A stretch of DNA of 7,803 nt from an uncultured Flavobacteriales bacterium. GTDB taxonomy: Bacteria; Bacteroidota; Bacteroidia; Flavobacteriales_E; Vicingaceae. Made by a program: the position numbers and the translations under genes. Positions within the stretch are counted from its first letter, which is position 1, and each line of letters opens with the position of its first letter. The notes beneath the pieces are model-generated. The model was not told where the DNA came from, made no database searches, and worked only from the letters and a program-made list of their open reading frames with translations. The stretch is from positions 1 through 7,803 of the forward strand of contig CAJXRL010000125.1 of NCBI GenBank assembly GCA_913059105.1, given 5' to 3'. This document shows, piece after piece, positions 5,882 through 7,803 of the stretch.

Positions 5882-7701
5882 CTTTTATTAAATTGTTTTT
5901 CCAAATCGTCCAAAGAGTAATTAATTACTATTGGTTTACCATTGGGTAAACTATAAGGCATGTCACATGCAAAAAGTTCATCTATTAAATGAATCATCTC
6001 TTCTTGACTCATTGGCTTCTCGTTCCCTATACTCATGCTTTGTGCCAAAGATCGAATCATGTTTTCCTTCGGACTATTTTTCAGTTCCGATAGGTTTTGC
6101 TTGAACTCTTCCAATAAGCTTTCAATCAGTTCTCCGCCATTTTGACCGTTTGCTTCGGCAGGAATTCCGTGAATGATGAAATGATTTTTACCAAAAGGAC
6201 GCATGTCAAAGCCCAATTCATTCAGCTCTTCTATCAAACTTATGATTAAGGTGCTGTCTTCTGCATTTAAAACTAAATCTTCTGGAAATAACAATTGTTG
6301 ACTGCTCGATCTTTGATTTTCTAATTGCAGGGTTAAGCGATCAATTAAAACTCGTTCGTGAGCTCTCTTTTGGTGCACCACAATAAAGCCCGATCGAATG
6401 TGACTTAGGATGTATTTTTTATGCAGCTGAAAAACTTTTCTGTTTTCTGCCACTTCTTCAACTTCGTGTTCAACTGATGGTTTTTGAGCTTCAATTTCTG
6501 TTGTTGGTTGATAAATTTTTTCCCAATTAGGGTTTGGTGTTTCGTTTCGCTTGAATGGAAATGAAATAGAATTTTGAGTCAGTTTTGGTTTGCTTTCAAA
6601 AGGATTGAAGTTAGTATCTACTTCAATACTTGGAATTGGAACGGTTTCTCCCTTTTTTAGTAAAGGAATATTAAAACTCGATTCTTGCTCAAAGTCCAAA
6701 CTAGGAGCGATGTTAAACTTGCCAAGTGCTTGTTTCACGGCTGTTCGAATGATCGCATAAATTGCTCGTTCTTCTTCAAACTTTATTTCCGTTTTTGTTG
6801 GATGGATGTTAATGTCAATCTTAGCAGGATTGATCTCCATTTTCAAAAAGTAAGAGGGGAACTGATCTTTTGGAAGTAATTCTTCAAAAGCAGCTTGAAT
6901 TGCGTGGTTGAGGTACGGGCTTCTGATAAAACGTTCGTTTACAAAAAAGTACTGTTCTCCTCGTGTTTTTTTAGCAAACTCGGGTTTACCTACATAACCT
7001 GAGACCGCAACAATATCTGTTGACTCTTCTACTGGAACCAATCGCTGATCGTACTTATTCCCAAATATATTTACAATTCGCAGTCTAAAATTTCCTTTCT
7101 GCAGTCGATATACTTTATTGTTATCGCTGGTCATATTCATCGTAACCTCAGGATGAATCATCGCGACTCTTAAAAACTCTTCAATGATATGCTTGGTTTC
7201 AACAGGATTGCTTTTTAGAAAATTTCTTCGAGCAGGAATGTTGAAAAAAAGATTTTTAATTAGGATGTTTGTGCCTCTCGGGCATTGAGTAACTTCTTGA
7301 CTTATAACTTCGCTGCCTTCCAAAATTAGATGGGTACCTAATTCGCCATCTTGAGGTTTGGTTTTAATTTCCATTTGCGAAACTGCTGCAATGGAGGGCA
7401 CTGCTTCGCCTCGAAAACCCATGGTTCGAAGGGCGAATAAATCTTCCACTTTTTTAATTTTAGAAGTCGCATGTCGTTCCAAACATAAACGAGCATCGGT
7501 TGGAGTCATTCCAATTCCGTTGTCAATTATCTGAATTAAAGTTTTTCCAGCATTTTTTACAACCAAGCTAACTTCTGTTGCTTTTGCATCAATAGCATTT
7601 TCAAGTAATTCTTTTACCGCAGAAGCAGGGCGTTGAACTACTTCCCCCGCAGCGATTTGATTCGCAACAGAATCTGGTAAAAGTTGAATAATATCGGGCA
7701 T
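5878..7701 (-). CDS. mutL: DNA mismatch repair protein MutL
   Basis: MutL couples mismatch recognition by MutS to strand removal. The N-terminal GHKL ATPase is complete: ELLENAIDA (31-39, with E31 and N35), DNGIGM (60-65), RHATSKI (76-82), TMGFRGEA (93-100) and the PRGTNILIKNLFFNIPARR segment (141-159). The transducer domain runs to about 330 with NIHPTKTEIKF at 298-308. A variable, poorly conserved linker covers about 335-420, and the C-terminal dimerisation domain about 425-607. In that domain the endonuclease motif DQHA(X)2E(X)4E is degenerate: residues 443-454 read HQKRAHERVLID, so the Asp and His are replaced by His443 and Lys445 while Glu449 remains. The terminal motif is PNGKPIVINYS with the usual ...LEKQF ending. 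The ATG at 7701 gives MPDIIQLLPD, the standard start. First gene of a coupled operon with two rhomboids. Confidence 0.97.
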   Translation of the reverse strand: MPDIIQLLPDSVANQIAAGEVVQRPASAVKELLENAIDAKATEVSLVVKNAGKTLIQIIDNGIGMTPTDARLCLERHATSKIKKVEDLFALRTMGFRGEAVPSIAAVSQMEIKTKPQDGELGTHLILEGSEVISQEVTQCPRGTNILIKNLFFNIPARRNFLKSNPVETKHIIEEFLRVAMIHPEVTMNMTSDNNKVYRLQKGNFRLRIVNIFGNKYDQRLVPVEESTDIVAVSGYVGKPEFAKKTRGEQYFFVNERFIRSPYLNHAIQAAFEELLPKDQFPSYFLKMEINPAKIDINIHPTKTEIKFEEERAIYAIIRTAVKQALGKFNIAPSLDFEQESSFNIPLLKKGETVPIPSIEVDTNFNPFESKPKLTQNSISFPFKRNETPNPNWEKIYQPTTEIEAQKPSVEHEVEEVAENRKVFQLHKKYILSHIRSGFIVVHQKRAHERVLIDRLTLQLENQRSSSQQLLFPEDLVLNAEDSTLIISLIEELNELGFDMRPFGKNHFIIHGIPAEANGQNGGELIESLLEEFKQNLSELKNSPKENMIRSLAQSMSIGNEKPMSQEEMIHLIDELFACDMPYSLPNGKPIVINYSLDDLEKQFNKR

Positions 7702-7723
7702 TTAGAAAGCTTAATTTCGAAAA

Positions 7724-7731
7724 CAAAGGTA
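7724..7731 (-). promoter_or_regulatory. mutL: -7 element of the mutL-rhomboid operon promoter
   Basis: The minus strand reads TACCTTTG here, a full match to the Bacteroidetes -7 consensus TAnnTTTG. Transcription would begin about 16-19 bases before the mutL ATG, a plausible leader. No TTTG or TTG is present at the proper -33 distance; that region is a CT-rich stretch. Bases 7732-7803 contain no gene that I can see. Confidence 0.5.
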
Positions 7732-7803
7732 AACTTAATGCAACGAAGGAGAAAGAAAAAAAGAGCTTTTAGCTAAACAAAATCCAATAACACAAACCAA
7801 ATA

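Noticed and set aside
6685..6879. + strand open frame inside mutL
   Set aside because: It is antisense to the conserved MutL transducer domain.

Overview
The window is an AT-rich chromosomal segment that looks like a member of the Bacteroidota, most likely Flavobacteriia. The support is a short primary sigma factor of the Bacteroidetes type without region 1.1, A-rich leaders with no clear Shine-Dalgarno sequences, promoter-like sites matching the Bacteroidetes consensus (TTTG, then TAnnTTTG), and a mutL-rhomboid-rhomboid gene cluster that I recall as common in that class. The first 45 bases are not genomic: they are an Illumina Nextera i5 adapter (index plus Tn5 mosaic end), so the left edge is a raw contig end.

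Layout from left to right. 46-313 (+): the 3' end of a gene with a glycine-rich C-terminal tail. 314-711: a non-coding stretch with two terminator-like hairpins; the second is a strong terminator for rpoD. 712-1575 (-): rpoD, the housekeeping sigma factor. 1635-2060 (-): an unrecognised small protein with only a TTG start available and a good promoter match directly upstream. 2169-2924 (+): a DjlA-like membrane-anchored TerB/J-domain co-chaperone. 2879-3184 (-): a small exported protein whose 3' end overlaps the djlA-like gene by 46 bases. 3430-4167 (+): a rhomboid protease with an acidic tail. 4230-7701 (-): mutL followed by two rhomboid genes, each junction being a 4-base ATGA overlap.

Functionally, the right half is dominated by three rhomboid intramembrane serine proteases within about 2.5 kb, all with an intact Ser/His dyad. 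Two are translationally coupled behind the mismatch-repair gene mutL. The third is transcribed towards them and is a different, more divergent subtype. The left half holds core functions (transcription initiation, a chaperone co-factor) and two unassigned small proteins.

I see no mobile element, CRISPR array, tRNA, rRNA, phage gene or defence system. The most unusual points are the clustering of three rhomboids with mutL, the degenerate endonuclease motif of this MutL, the awkward start of the 1635-2060 gene, and the adapter at the contig end, which manufactures a false protein N-terminus.
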